A stretch of DNA of 64,000 nt from positions 1 through 64,000 of the forward strand of contig NZ_JAAAKV010000005.1 of NCBI RefSeq assembly GCF_009905725.1, in the 5' to 3' direction. Below the pieces are notes generated by a model, which was not told where the DNA came from, did no database searches, and saw nothing but the letters and a program-made list of their open reading frames with translations. Each line of letters begins with the position of its first letter. Positions within the stretch are counted from its first letter, which is position 1. This stretch comes from Emticicia sp. CRIBPO (GTDB lineage: Bacteria; Bacteroidota; Bacteroidia; Cytophagales; Spirosomataceae). Below are positions 1 through 9,460 of the stretch, one piece after another. A program made the position numbers and the translations under genes.

Positions 1-170
1 TGCAAGTTCCTGACTTTTCGAAAGTCCGTCTATATCTCCAACAAGTTAATGAACTTTATCCTACTCTCTCGTAGGCTCGTTGATACTCCATGTATCTGAT
101 GTGATCACTTCTTCTTCGATCACTCTTTTCTGTTTTTCCGTTTTTGATTCGTTGTAAAAACTTATCGAAA
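1..170 (-). other. probable rRNA operon leader (5' external spacer), runs off the left edge
   Basis: Read on the minus strand, this stretch follows two tandem strong promoters, has no credible ORF, and ends with a GTTCATTAACTTGTTGG-like segment. That segment resembles the antitermination/processing leader found ahead of 16S rRNA in Bacteroidetes. Leftward transcription would also agree with replication direction from the candidate origin at 28.8 kb. The 16S gene itself is outside the window, so the assignment is inference; another strongly expressed stable RNA is possible. Confidence 0.55.
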
Positions 171-177
171 CGGATTG

Positions 178-208
178 CAAAGTTACTGCTTAATTCTTTT
201 CAAAACAA
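178..208 (-). promoter_or_regulatory. promoter P2 of the leftward rRNA-like operon
   Basis: On the minus strand a perfect Bacteroidetes -7 element TAACTTTG lies at 178-185, with a -33 TTG at 206-208 and a 20-base spacer. An AT-rich upstream stretch (about 210-240) resembles an UP element. The CG-rich initial transcribed bases are typical of rRNA promoters in this phylum. Confidence 0.7.
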
Positions 209-283
209 GAAAAATTTTAATTTTATTTTTTGTTTCTTTCTGCCGTACTTTTCAAAAAACTATCTCCGTGCTGAACGGGAGTG

Positions 284-313
284 CAAAGGTAGAAGCTTTT
301 TTTACAAATGCAA
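284..313 (-). promoter_or_regulatory. promoter P1 of the leftward rRNA-like operon
   Basis: The minus strand carries -7 TACCTTTG at 284-291 and a -33 TTG at 311-313 with a 19-base spacer. Its distance of about 106 bases from P2 gives the tandem P1/P2 layout common at rRNA operons. The remainder, up to the comEC stop at 454, holds no gene that I can support. Confidence 0.65.
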
Positions 314-453
314 AACCCCGCCAAATAATATTTTGTAGCCCTTTTCCCTTATTTTCTTGTTATCAGCATTTTGCGTAAAACAGGGTGTTAATAAATACAG
401 AAGATTCTTCGAATAATGCCATGCTTTTTTTACCGGCTGATATAAATAATGGT

Positions 454-2493
454 TTATTCCCTCCCAGAAATTATCAATGATCCATGGTCATAAAGTGAAA
501 TTAAGTCCATTTTGTAGGCCCTGGCCTGGTTTTTTAGTTTTTCCACCACCCATTTTTTGTTGGATCCATCTAAAATAATCTTCCCTCTAAAGCTAAATTC
601 TTTAAAATCCTTCAAATCTTTAACCGCATTGTTTGAAATTAAGACAATCTGAGCAGGTACCGGGGTCCATTTTATCCGCTTAAGAATCCAGACCACGGCA
701 TGTTTTCCATCTGATATCTGATTTGCTCCCACATCCGGAACAGGTATTTTCTCTGTTTTGTGAATTCCTGCATGATCATAATAGTTCTTTAAGTGAAACT
801 GATAAACCATGGGGTCGTTTAAAACAGAATCTGCAGCAATGGTTTTCACCTCCCTCCCGTCAATAATACTGACGGCAGAACTGTTGGGTATATAATGAAT
901 GGCCATTTCGTGTTGGGATGCCTGCCTGTAAAAACCAAAGATCTTCATCATACACAGTACGGCCGTACTAACAGAAGCCAGCTTGAGGGCACGGATGTCT
1001 GATTTCAGAAAGAAGTATGTTAATGATCCTATAAACAGGTAAAGAAGTGCGAGCCCCGGCAAGCTCATACTAAACCCTTTCAAAGAAGAAAAAGGAAGGG
1101 TTGTCGTAAAAATAACGAAATCGTTCAGCCATTGTATAAGGTATTTCAAAGCCATTCCCAGGGCATCAGCAAGGAAGGGCACCTTTGCAAAAACAATGAG
1201 GAGTAATCCGACAGGTAAAATCGGGGTGGCTAAAATGGCTACGGCAGGATTGGAAAGAAGGAAGTACGTCGGAAACTGGTGGAAATAATAGATACTTAAA
1301 GGAAAAGTAAATAACTGGGCGACAAATGAAACGACCGAGATCTCCCACAGCCACCGGAGTGCCCGGTTTTTAATCTCAAGTTGGTTGCGAATGGGATTAT
1401 AAAGCATGATTATCCCTAACACCGCCAGATAGGAAAGCTGGAATCCGACATCAAACAGCCAGTTGGGATTAATCAGCAACAATACAAAAGCCGAAAACGC
1501 TATAATATTATAGGAATTGGCATCGCGGTTAAGTGCCTGGCCGATCTGAATAAGAGAAAACATAAGGGTGGCCCGGCAAACACTGGGACTTAATCCGGTA
1601 TACAGGGCATAGATCCATAAGAGGCCAATAAGAATAATAGTAGGAATCAGCTTCTTGTTCTTCTCTTTGTTCAGAAAGCCTGCCATCCAGTTTAAGACCA
1701 GAAACAATATTCCAACGTGCATACCCGAAACGGAAAGAACGTGAATCGCCCCGGAAACAGAATAGGCATTGACAATGTCCTGGTCCAGTTCGCTCCTTAT
1801 GCCGGCAATCAGGGCTTCGGCCACCCCCAACTGATCAGGAGTCTCCAGGTGTTTTCTAAAACTTTGGTCAGAATACCGGTTAAGACTTTGTGCCCATTCA
1901 AAAAGCGGATGAATGGTTTTATGGCCTGCCCTGACAAAATCGCCCGTTCTGAGGAAGTGGTGTGTGTATACATTTTTCCTCCGCTGATATTGCCGGTAAT
2001 CAAATTCGAAGGCGTTTTTCGGGGGTTCTATTTCCCTCGGTTTTCCTCTTATTATATATACATCTCCAAAAGACGGAATACTGTTGCTGGATTTGGTGAA
2101 ATAAAGGAGTGTCTTACCTTTTACTTTCTTCCACTTATTCCCGGTTCTAATGGCTTTTATTTCGGCGGTGCACTTGTAGGTCTTAGGCTTAGGCTCTGTT
2201 GCAGAATTTATGCTTACCAGGTAAGAAGAATAATCACCATGGTTTAAAAAATGTGCGGGTGATGTTCTCTCATTATGAACAACGGCCATCCAGCATCCCA
2301 GGATAAATAACATCGGAAAAAGCATATACCTCAAATAGCGTTTGCGGTAAATTATGCCGGCGATATAAACCAGTGAAAACAAGAGAAGGGCCGTCAAAAG
2401 AAATTCCGGCTGAGTGCTGCAGTATTCATTGAGGACAATTCCTGGTATAAGGAAAAGTAAATACCTCAGAAATGGGTATGGTTTAAAATTCAT
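454..2493 (-). CDS. comEC: ComEC/Rec2-family competence membrane protein
   Basis: A 679-residue polytopic inner-membrane protein. In competent bacteria ComEC forms the channel that takes single-stranded DNA into the cytoplasm. The N-terminal third has a few TM helices and a DUF4131-like domain. The ComEC core follows, with the hallmark HVLSVSGMHVGIL near residue 255 and then many hydrophobic helices. The usual C-terminal metallo-beta-lactamase-like domain is missing: after about residue 540 there is only a short soluble tail, which is common in Bacteroidetes members. It is the last gene of a five-gene operon, 24 bases after panB. No other competence gene is linked except comF at 19.9 kb, so a DNA-uptake role is plausible but unproven. 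Confidence 0.9.
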   Translation of the reverse strand: MNFKPYPFLRYLLFLIPGIVLNEYCSTQPEFLLTALLLFSLVYIAGIIYRKRYLRYMLFPMLFILGCWMAVVHNERTSPAHFLNHGDYSSYLVSINSATEPKPKTYKCTAEIKAIRTGNKWKKVKGKTLLYFTKSSNSIPSFGDVYIIRGKPREIEPPKNAFEFDYRQYQRRKNVYTHHFLRTGDFVRAGHKTIHPLFEWAQSLNRYSDQSFRKHLETPDQLGVAEALIAGIRSELDQDIVNAYSVSGAIHVLSVSGMHVGILFLVLNWMAGFLNKEKNKKLIPTIILIGLLWIYALYTGLSPSVCRATLMFSLIQIGQALNRDANSYNIIAFSAFVLLLINPNWLFDVGFQLSYLAVLGIIMLYNPIRNQLEIKNRALRWLWEISVVSFVAQLFTFPLSIYYFHQFPTYFLLSNPAVAILATPILPVGLLLIVFAKVPFLADALGMALKYLIQWLNDFVIFTTTLPFSSLKGFSMSLPGLALLYLFIGSLTYFFLKSDIRALKLASVSTAVLCMMKIFGFYRQASQHEMAIHYIPNSSAVSIIDGREVKTIAADSVLNDPMVYQFHLKNYYDHAGIHKTEKIPVPDVGANQISDGKHAVVWILKRIKWTPVPAQIVLISNNAVKDLKDFKEFSFRGKIILDGSNKKWVVEKLKNQARAYKMDLISLYDHGSLIISGRE

Positions 2494-2517
2494 AGTTGTG
2501 TGAAAAGTTCGGCTTAA

Positions 2518-3333
2518 TTAATAGGACTCTTTCTCGTTCGGGAAATCGCCTTCTTTTACATTTTTTATATATTCTGTAAAGGCATTGATCATAACGCCAT
2601 ACAAATCTGCGTATCTTCTTAAAAACCTTGGCGAGAAGTTCTGGTTGATGCCAAGCATATCATGAACGACCAGGATTTGTCCGTCGCACCCGGCCCCTGC
2701 TCCAATGCCTACTGTGGGGATATCTATAGAGTCCGTGACTTCCTGGGCGAGTTTTCCCGGGATTTTTTCCAGCACTACAGCAAAACAGCCTAATTCTGTT
2801 AATAGTTTGGCATTGCTTTTTAAAAGCATGGCCTCCTCCTCTTCCTTAGCCCTGACAGAATACGTTCCGAATTTATAGATAGATTGCGGGGTAAGCCCCA
2901 GGTGGCCCATTACCGGAATACCCGCACTTAAAATCCTGACAATGGATTCTTTGATTTCCTCTCCTCCTTCCAGCTTAACAGCATGTGCCCCTGATTCTTT
3001 CATGATCCTGATGGCAGACCTGAGTGCTTCCTCGGAGTTTCCCTGATAACTTCCGAAAGGCAAGTCTACAACAACCAATGCCCTCTTTACCGCCCTCACA
3101 ACAGATTGGGCGTGGTAAATCATCTGGTCCAATGTAATAGGCAAGGTGGTTTCATGACCCGCCATGACATTAGATGCCGAGTCTCCGACCAAAATGAGCT
3201 CAATGCCTGAAGCATCCACAAGCCTCGCCATAGAATAATCATAGGCTGTAAGACAGGCTATTTTTTGTCCTTTTGATTTTAATTCTTTTAAGGTACTTGT
3301 GGTAACTCGTTTGATTTCAGAATGAACAGACAT
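2518..3333 (-). CDS. panB: 3-methyl-2-oxobutanoate hydroxymethyltransferase
   Basis: This 271-residue protein matches the usual PanB length. It uses 5,10-methylene-tetrahydrofolate to convert 2-oxoisovalerate to ketopantoate, the first committed step of pantothenate (CoA) synthesis in the cytoplasm. Motifs seen include [33 protein letters not shown] (metal and substrate loop), [18 protein letters not shown] and the catalytic-glutamate segment AVVLEKIP, then IGIGAG-type glycines. It lies between envelope genes in a compact minus-strand operon with 24-base gaps on both sides. No panC or panD is in the window. Confidence 0.96.
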   Translation of the reverse strand: MSVHSEIKRVTTSTLKELKSKGQKIACLTAYDYSMARLVDASGIELILVGDSASNVMAGHETTLPITLDQMIYHAQSVVRAVKRALVVVDLPFGSYQGNSEEALRSAIRIMKESGAHAVKLEGGEEIKESIVRILSAGIPVMGHLGLTPQSIYKFGTYSVRAKEEEEAMLLKSNAKLLTELGCFAVVLEKIPGKLAQEVTDSIDIPTVGIGAGAGCDGQILVVHDMLGINQNFSPRFLRRYADLYGVMINAFTEYIKNVKEGDFPNEKESY

Positions 3334-3357
3334 TGCTTTTAATTATTTTGTTGTTTC

Positions 3358-4632
3358 CTATCTTGAACTTAACCAGGGTTCCGGATTAAGTTTCTCAAAG
3401 TTATGCCAAATTTGAAAATTTATTTCAGAAGATCCATCTTTTCTTGCGGCAGATCCTATGATATCTTTAGCTCCCACTTTCTGATTGATTCCCACATTGA
3501 CTGAGTTGAGGTTGGCATAGACGGTATAATAATCGCCATGCTGAATAGCCACAACCTTATTTAAACCCGGAATCTCAGATATATCCAGGACCACCCCATC
3601 AAAAACGCTGAAGACTGTTGCGTTTTCAGTCGTTTGGATATCTATTCCATTATTATCGATCATTACTCCTTTTAACAAAGGGTGACTTTTTACGCCAAAG
3701 TGATCCGAAACAAACCCTTCACTTACCGGCCACGGGAGTCTTGCCCTGTTGGCACGGAAACTCCCTGAAACCAGTTTTATATCAGCTTCCTCTTTAGGTG
3801 CTTTTACTACCCTGACGGCCGTTTCTTCTTTTTTCCTGTTTTCTATCGCTTCTTTTCTTGACTTCGGCGGGGTTTTCCTGCTGGCCACTTCTTTCGAAAT
3901 CACAGACGAAATCAGGTTATTCAGGTCTTTAACTGCAGCACGGGTACTTTCTATCTCCTTTTTTATTTCTCCTTCTTTTTTAGAGAGCTCGTCCACAATG
4001 GCATTCTGCTGTTTTACCAGCTCTTCCAGGTTTTTCGTTTCCTGGTTGATCTCAGCGGCCAGGCCTTCTTGTTTTTTCTTTTTATCGACCAATGCCTTTT
4101 GCCTCTGGGACAGCATTTCAGAGATTCTGTTGATCTGCTGCAATTGCGACTTCCGGTTTTCTGAGTACTGCTTAAGGTACTTGTATCGCATAAAAAGCTC
4201 ATTGAAGGAGCCGGAAGAAAACAAAAAGCTCAGTTTGGTAATCTTGCTACTGCTCTTGGAGGCTTTATAGATCATTTCAGCATATTCCTTCTGAAGGGCT
4301 GCCAGTTGATTTTTCAGGTCTTCCCTTGCCTTGATCAGCTCTCTCATTTCCAAAGAAATGAGCTTGACATCATCATTAATCAAAGCAATCTGCTGTTCTT
4401 TATTGGCTATCTGATGATTGAAGGCCTTTACCTGGCCCAGGGTGCTGGATTTTTCTTTCTGTGTGCTGGCAAGGATCTTCCTGGCCTGGTTGATCTTCGC
4501 AAGGTTCTGTTTCTTCTCCTTTTCTAACTGACTTCTGGATTTGGCAATCTGAGATTGTCCGAAAACAACCGAAGTCACCAGCATGAGAGCGGCTAAAAAA
4601 AACTTGCTTTTATTTAAGGTCTTAAGGGACAT
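3358..4632 (-). CDS. EnvC-like LytM-domain protein, probably catalytically inactive
   Basis: 424 residues with a Sec signal peptide (ends near VVFGQSQ), a long periplasmic coiled coil (about residues 28-255, rich in K, E, Q and L) and a C-terminal M23/LytM domain (about 290-420). This is the architecture of EnvC/NlpD activators of cell-separation amidases. The LytM zinc residues are lost: the HxGID position reads NNGID, the YxHL position reads YANL, and the HLHFE position reads INFQI; only the Asp survives. That supports a regulatory rather than a hydrolytic role. It lies between the DUF4292 lipoprotein gene and panB with 23-24 base gaps. No partner N-acetylmuramoyl-alanine amidase is in the window. 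Confidence 0.87.
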   Translation of the reverse strand: MSLKTLNKSKFFLAALMLVTSVVFGQSQIAKSRSQLEKEKKQNLAKINQARKILASTQKEKSSTLGQVKAFNHQIANKEQQIALINDDVKLISLEMRELIKAREDLKNQLAALQKEYAEMIYKASKSSSKITKLSFLFSSGSFNELFMRYKYLKQYSENRKSQLQQINRISEMLSQRQKALVDKKKKQEGLAAEINQETKNLEELVKQQNAIVDELSKKEGEIKKEIESTRAAVKDLNNLISSVISKEVASRKTPPKSRKEAIENRKKEETAVRVVKAPKEEADIKLVSGSFRANRARLPWPVSEGFVSDHFGVKSHPLLKGVMIDNNGIDIQTTENATVFSVFDGVVLDISEIPGLNKVVAIQHGDYYTVYANLNSVNVGINQKVGAKDIIGSAARKDGSSEINFQIWHNFEKLNPEPWLSSR

Positions 4633-4655
4633 CCGGTAATGGGTCTTCGAATACT

Positions 4656-5507
4656 CTAAAATTTGATTTTCCCTTCACTATATGATTTAGGGATACTAAA
4701 CGGAAACTTTAACTCCTTGTCTGAAAAATCGAACTTCGAATGTTGAAATGTTATCGTTGTGTTTTTCGGTTGTTCTCCTCCTCCTTTTACAATCACAGAG
4801 ATGATCTGCGGCAGGATCTTCTCACTCACAGAGACAAACTCCTTGTACTTTATCGACATCTGAGAATTTGACTTCTGATCGTTGGCTTCGATCTCAAACA
4901 GCTGGTTATTGCTGCTGTCGAATTTGTTGTCGATGCTTACCTCATTCCTCTTCTGAGCGATTGTATTAAATGATGCCTCTTTCTTATATATATCTGTGTT
5001 ATCCGGCCTGACGGGCATGTTTCCTAAAATAAGAGATTGCAGCAATCCGAAATTCAGGTCGAAATTCAGCTGCCTGCTTAAATCCGCAAAACTCAGCTTA
5101 TAATATTTCCTGTTGAGTCTGTCCAGCAAAAATACAGAATCCTGGTTAATGGTCGCTCTTGCAGCTTCAAGCCCGAAAACGACGGAAATCCAGATGACAC
5201 TGTCTTTCTTTATATTAATATTGGCCGGAAAAGCCTGGTTAAGCTGACTTGACCTGATATCTATCTGGGTTTTCAGTTTTGCTGTTTCAAAAGTGGTTTC
5301 AGCTACTTCGAAAAACACCTTCGGCTCATCAGAAGCATTGGTAGTATTTACGATTTCTTTCTCCGGTGCATTGGCAGAATCCTGACTGATGGTTGTGGTA
5401 GCGGTCACCGACGGTCCGACCTCCACTCTTGCTTTTTTTAGTTTCTGAGATCTGCAGGAGATAGAAAATATGACGACAAGACCGAGTATAATTTGTTGTA
5501 ATCGCAT
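4656..5507 (-). CDS. DUF4292-family lipoprotein
   Basis: 283 residues beginning with a lipoprotein signal (hydrophobic stretch ending IFSISC, Cys18 as lipid site), so probably anchored in the outer membrane. The body resembles DUF4292, with a LolA/LolB-like beta fold: motifs TAKLKTQIDIRSSQLNQ, KDSVIWISVVFGLEAARATI and ITFQHSKFDFSDKELKFPFS. The precise function is unknown; a role in lipoprotein or lipid handling in the periplasm is inference. It is co-transcribed with the upstream TPR gene (20-base gap) and the downstream EnvC-like gene, an order I recognise as recurrent in Bacteroidetes. Confidence 0.85.
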   Translation of the reverse strand: MRLQQIILGLVVIFSISCRSQKLKKARVEVGPSVTATTTISQDSANAPEKEIVNTTNASDEPKVFFEVAETTFETAKLKTQIDIRSSQLNQAFPANINIKKDSVIWISVVFGLEAARATINQDSVFLLDRLNRKYYKLSFADLSRQLNFDLNFGLLQSLILGNMPVRPDNTDIYKKEASFNTIAQKRNEVSIDNKFDSSNNQLFEIEANDQKSNSQMSIKYKEFVSVSEKILPQIISVIVKGGGEQPKNTTITFQHSKFDFSDKELKFPFSIPKSYSEGKIKF

Positions 5508-5527
5508 TCAATGTTTTTTAAAAATTC

Positions 5528-7255
5528 TTATTCTATTAATTCGCCGGTGGTGATCTTTTTCCCGATAGTCTGGTTTTCCGGGCTTTTGGAAAGTGCTTTT
5601 TTCCATTGTTCAATAGCCCTGGCCTTATCTCCCAGTTTGTACAAAACATCACCATAATGATCATAAACAGCGGCACTGGAGTTTGGATTGATGGTCAGGG
5701 CCTGCTCAATGATTTTTTTGGCATTCTGGTAGTCATTTTGCTGATAAAGGACCCAAGCATGGGTGTCCAGGTATGAGGCATTATTAGGATATTTCGAAAT
5801 CAGGGTTGTTGACAGTTCTTTGGCCCTGTCAAGCTTCTGCTTTCTTAAGGCCAGGAAATAACTGTAATTATTCAGTACATATTCGAAGTCAGGAGCGTCT
5901 TTTAAAACCGTTTCATAAGCCGCATCCGACTTGGTGTATTGTTTCAATTCATTCCAGGCATCGCCCAGCAGGGCATTCACATGGTTTTTCAGATCCGGGT
6001 TTCCGGATGCCAGTCTTCCGGCTTCCTGCAATGAAGCAACGGCATCTTCATAGTTTTTTAAAACATAGTTTCCCATCCCGTTCTGGTGCCACAGAAAAGC
6101 CTGGTTAGGAAAATACTCCAATGCCTTTTCTGAATGTTTCACGAGCTCTTTCATCTGGTTGAGCTTGGAATCGAGCTCTATAATGGCCAGCCACACTTCA
6201 AAAATGGAACTGTCATATTTTACAGCCTGCAGGTAGGCCTCTCTCGCTTTTTCAGGCTCTCCTTTTTTAACCAGGATGTCTGCGAGGAAAACATAGGCCT
6301 TAGCCTCCTGAGGAGCCTGTTGAATTACGCTTTCTGTCAACGAAAGCAACTGATTATAGTCTATCGGTTCTTTTCTTTCGTCAATGGAAAGGATATAATT
6401 ACCCAATATCTTAAGTTTGATATCGGCTGTGAGGCTCTTGTTGGCAAATGCCTTCTGAAGTTGCTCATTACTTTTGGCGATGTCTCCCTTTTTTCTGTAA
6501 ATTTCCGAGAGGAGTACATTGGCTTCGCCGATGGCAGGGTTATGTTTCAGGTTTTCTGTCAGCAAATCTATAGCTTCATTCAGCCTGTTGTTGGCCATCA
6601 TGATCTGAGCCTGCTGAATTAAAAACTCCGGCTCCAGGGGTTCAGACTTCATCAGTTTATCCCCTTCTTTTAAAGCGGCATCCACCTTATTCTGATTCAG
6701 GAAAATCAACTGTTTTTGCCTGGTAATTTCTTCGTTGACGCCGATGGTCCTTTCCAGGTCATCAAAAACCTTGATGGCTTCAGAACTTTTATTCTGAACC
6801 ATATAGGCGTCTGCCAGGGCCAGATAGTTTTCAATGTCTCCGGGGTGCATTTTTTCGATTTTCCGGAATACTTCAACGGCCTCTTTATATCTTTTGGATT
6901 TTACCAGCAACTCTCCGTACTGTTTCTGATAAAACACGTTTTCCTTATCTATACTCTGGGCTTTCTCAGCATATGAGGTTGCCTTATCCAGGTTATTCTG
7001 CAGGTTTTCAATCCGCGACAGCATGAAGAATGCCCCGGCATTTTCTCCGGATTTGTCAACTATCACCTTGAAGTTTTTCCCAGCATTGGCGTAATCCTCC
7101 GCAATAAAGTACTTCATCCCCTCCACAAACACCGCCTCAGTCTGAAGATCTTTCTCACTTACTGTGCCATCCTTTTTGTCAGGACGTCCCTTTTGAGCCA
7201 TCCCCATCAGTGGAATAAAACACAGAAAGTATATTTTAATAATACCTGTTTTCAT
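5528..7255 (-). CDS. secreted tetratricopeptide-repeat protein
   Basis: 575 residues with a short Sec signal (…CFIPLMGMAQK). The rest is nearly continuous TPR helices, for example AEDYANAGKNFKVIVD, NRLNEAIDLLTENLKHNP and GDKARAIEQWKKALSKSP near the end. TPR proteins act as scaffolds; the partner cannot be told from sequence. It is the first gene of the minus-strand operon TPR, DUF4292, EnvC-like, panB, comEC, so an envelope scaffold function is likely. The 200-base gap upstream separates it from the divergent TMTC-like gene and must hold both promoters, though I found no exact -7 element for it. Confidence 0.85.
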   Translation of the reverse strand: MKTGIIKIYFLCFIPLMGMAQKGRPDKKDGTVSEKDLQTEAVFVEGMKYFIAEDYANAGKNFKVIVDKSGENAGAFFMLSRIENLQNNLDKATSYAEKAQSIDKENVFYQKQYGELLVKSKRYKEAVEVFRKIEKMHPGDIENYLALADAYMVQNKSSEAIKVFDDLERTIGVNEEITRQKQLIFLNQNKVDAALKEGDKLMKSEPLEPEFLIQQAQIMMANNRLNEAIDLLTENLKHNPAIGEANVLLSEIYRKKGDIAKSNEQLQKAFANKSLTADIKLKILGNYILSIDERKEPIDYNQLLSLTESVIQQAPQEAKAYVFLADILVKKGEPEKAREAYLQAVKYDSSIFEVWLAIIELDSKLNQMKELVKHSEKALEYFPNQAFLWHQNGMGNYVLKNYEDAVASLQEAGRLASGNPDLKNHVNALLGDAWNELKQYTKSDAAYETVLKDAPDFEYVLNNYSYFLALRKQKLDRAKELSTTLISKYPNNASYLDTHAWVLYQQNDYQNAKKIIEQALTINPNSSAAVYDHYGDVLYKLGDKARAIEQWKKALSKSPENQTIGKKITTGELIE

Positions 7256-7456
7256 GTCTGGTGAGCACCTGCTAATTAGTAATTTATTATTTTTGATCTC
7301 GGTGATTTCTGGTTTATCTGAAATTAGCTTAAAACTACTTCAAAAACCATTAGAAAACGTAAAAATGAGTAATTTGTTACAAAAACACAAACTATTGCGT
7401 ATTTTGTGTGCCTTATTACAAAGCCCTGATAAAGTAAAAGCTTAAAACCCTTAAAA

Positions 7457-9460
7457 ATGGCCAAAAATAAAAAAATCTCTCAGCCTGTCATTGAGACAGC
7501 CCTGCCAATAAAGCCTTTTCAAATCAACCCGTATCTTGTCCTTTCCTTGCTTGGTGTCCTGGTTTTCATTTCGTATTCCCTGGTGTGGGACAATGGCCTC
7601 GTGTGGGATGATGAGATCTATATTCTACTGAATGATAATGTAAAAGACTTTAACCTTAAAGGCATTTTCACAGATTTTGCCGCGGGTAATTACCACCCCC
7701 TGACCATGCTTTCCCTGGCCATAGACTATACGATTGCAGGTAAAAGCCCCTCTGTCTATCATTTTACGAACATCATCTTTCATATTCTGAACTCCTGGCT
7801 GGTTTTTATTATCTTCCAGAAACTCCGTCAGTCTTTTAATGTTTCGATTTTATCTGCTTTGTTATTCGCTATTCACCCGCTACATGTTGAGTCTGTTGCC
7901 TGGGCGGCCGAACGCAAGGATGTTTTATACACGTTCTTCCTGTTGCTTTCCCTGATCAACTACCTGAAATTCGATGATAGCAACAGCAAAAAGTATTATG
8001 TCTACTCGATCCTGTTCTTTCTGGCGTCCTGTCTTTCCAAGGGTATGGCCGTTGTTTTGCCTGCTTTGCTGATTATTACAGACCTCTGGATGCTGAAGAA
8101 GCCGTTGAAACCCGCTTTGTTGATCAACAAAATCCCTTATTTCGTCCTGACGCTTATCTTTGCTTACATCGCTACAACGGCACAAAAAGATGCCGGAGCC
8201 GATGCTTCCCAGGTGATAAGCGATGCATATACCCCATTTGAACGTGTTCAAATGGTGGCGTTTGCCTTTTTGTTTTATTGGGTAAAGACTTTCTTCCCCA
8301 TCAATCTTCTGCCTTTTTATCCTTATCCTACCAAGATCGACGGTGCCATGCCTTCTGTTTATGCGTCTGCTCTGGTTGGTATAGTCATTTTTACAGTCCT
8401 GGTATGGTGGCTTGGCCGAAAAAAACCAAAGGTGTTTTGGGCTGCAGCATTCTTCCTGATTGCGGTTTCCACTGTTTTACAGGTTTTCCCTGTCGGAAGT
8501 GCCGTGGTGGCCGACAGATATTACTACCTGTCTTCTATAGGACCTTTGTTTCTGATTGCTTCTGTTTTGGCAAGGTTTATTGACAAAAGCAGCTTAGGTT
8601 ATATTGTTTCGGGGCTTATTATTGTGATATTATCGGTGATGTCGTTTTTCCAGGTGGGCCATTGGAAAAACGGGTTTACCCTTTTTAAGCCTGCAGAGAA
8701 ATTCTATCCGGCAAGTCCCATGGTTTTAAGCAATATTGGCTGGTATTACCTGGCTCAAAAAGACTTTGTAACCACCAAAAAATACATGCTGGCTGCTGAT
8801 GGTAATAATTTTCAGAACGCCGACGTTTGCCGTACCATCGGCTCTATCCTTATTGATGAAGGGGATTACAAAGGGGCCCTGGAGTATCTCCGGAAATCCG
8901 AGCAGTTTCTCCCTAAAAACAACCGTGTGTACTGGCTCATGTCACTGGCCTATTACAAAAGCAATGACTTTGATAATGCGATGAAATTCAATCTTATTGC
9001 GACAAAAAATGATCCAGACAACGCCGAATACCTCATTACCCAGGGCTCTATCCTGATGGGCCAGAAAAAGTATGACGCTGCGAGAGCTGTTTTTGACAGC
9101 ATTATTAAAAAAGATCCGAAGAACTGGGACGCTCATTTAAACCGGGCCCTGTCTTTTGGTCTCGAAGGTGATGCAGCCAGAGAAGTCCGGGACCTGGAAG
9201 CCCTGATTGCCAAAAACCCGCAGTTTATGCCGGCATATAAAAACATCGGGATTTCATTTATCAATACCGGCTCAGACAGCAAAGCCATTGAGTTCTGGCA
9301 AAGGGCTGCTGTTTATGACACTACCGGTGATTTTGAATACAATATCGGGGTAAATTACGCCATCAGGAACAATGCCCAGCTAGCAAGGGAATGGCACACC
9401 AAAGCTGCCCGTAAAGGCAAGAAAGAGGCGATTGAAGCTTTAAAAGTAAAACAACCTTAA
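7457..9460 (+). CDS. TMTC-like multi-pass membrane protein with C-terminal TPRs
   Basis: 667 residues. Residues about 25-410 form ten or more TM helices. The loop GLVWDDEIYILLNDN and the motif AIHPLHVESVAWAAERKD are characteristic of the GT-C/DUF1736 TMTC-like family related to protein O-mannosyltransferases. The last 240 residues are TPRs (for example KYDAARAVFDSIIKKDPKN). In eukaryotes TMTC proteins O-mannosylate cadherins; the bacterial substrate is unknown, but glycosylation of exported proteins is a reasonable inference. It stands alone between two minus-strand operons, and its stop interlocks with that of the next gene (shared TTAA). Confidence 0.82.
   Translation: MAKNKKISQPVIETALPIKPFQINPYLVLSLLGVLVFISYSLVWDNGLVWDDEIYILLNDNVKDFNLKGIFTDFAAGNYHPLTMLSLAIDYTIAGKSPSVYHFTNIIFHILNSWLVFIIFQKLRQSFNVSILSALLFAIHPLHVESVAWAAERKDVLYTFFLLLSLINYLKFDDSNSKKYYVYSILFFLASCLSKGMAVVLPALLIITDLWMLKKPLKPALLINKIPYFVLTLIFAYIATTAQKDAGADASQVISDAYTPFERVQMVAFAFLFYWVKTFFPINLLPFYPYPTKIDGAMPSVYASALVGIVIFTVLVWWLGRKKPKVFWAAAFFLIAVSTVLQVFPVGSAVVADRYYYLSSIGPLFLIASVLARFIDKSSLGYIVSGLIIVILSVMSFFQVGHWKNGFTLFKPAEKFYPASPMVLSNIGWYYLAQKDFVTTKKYMLAADGNNFQNADVCRTIGSILIDEGDYKGALEYLRKSEQFLPKNNRVYWLMSLAYYKSNDFDNAMKFNLIATKNDPDNAEYLITQGSILMGQKKYDAARAVFDSIIKKDPKNWDAHLNRALSFGLEGDAAREVRDLEALIAKNPQFMPAYKNIGISFINTGSDSKAIEFWQRAAVYDTTGDFEYNIGVNYAIRNNAQLAREWHTKAARKGKKEAIEALKVKQP

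Noticed and set aside
144-378. Two short plus-strand frames near the left edge
   Set aside because: They overlap minus-strand promoter elements and AT-rich DNA; composition is not coding-like.
1717-2247. 176-residue plus-strand frame inside comEC
   Set aside because: No recognisable motif; comEC on the opposite strand accounts for the sequence.
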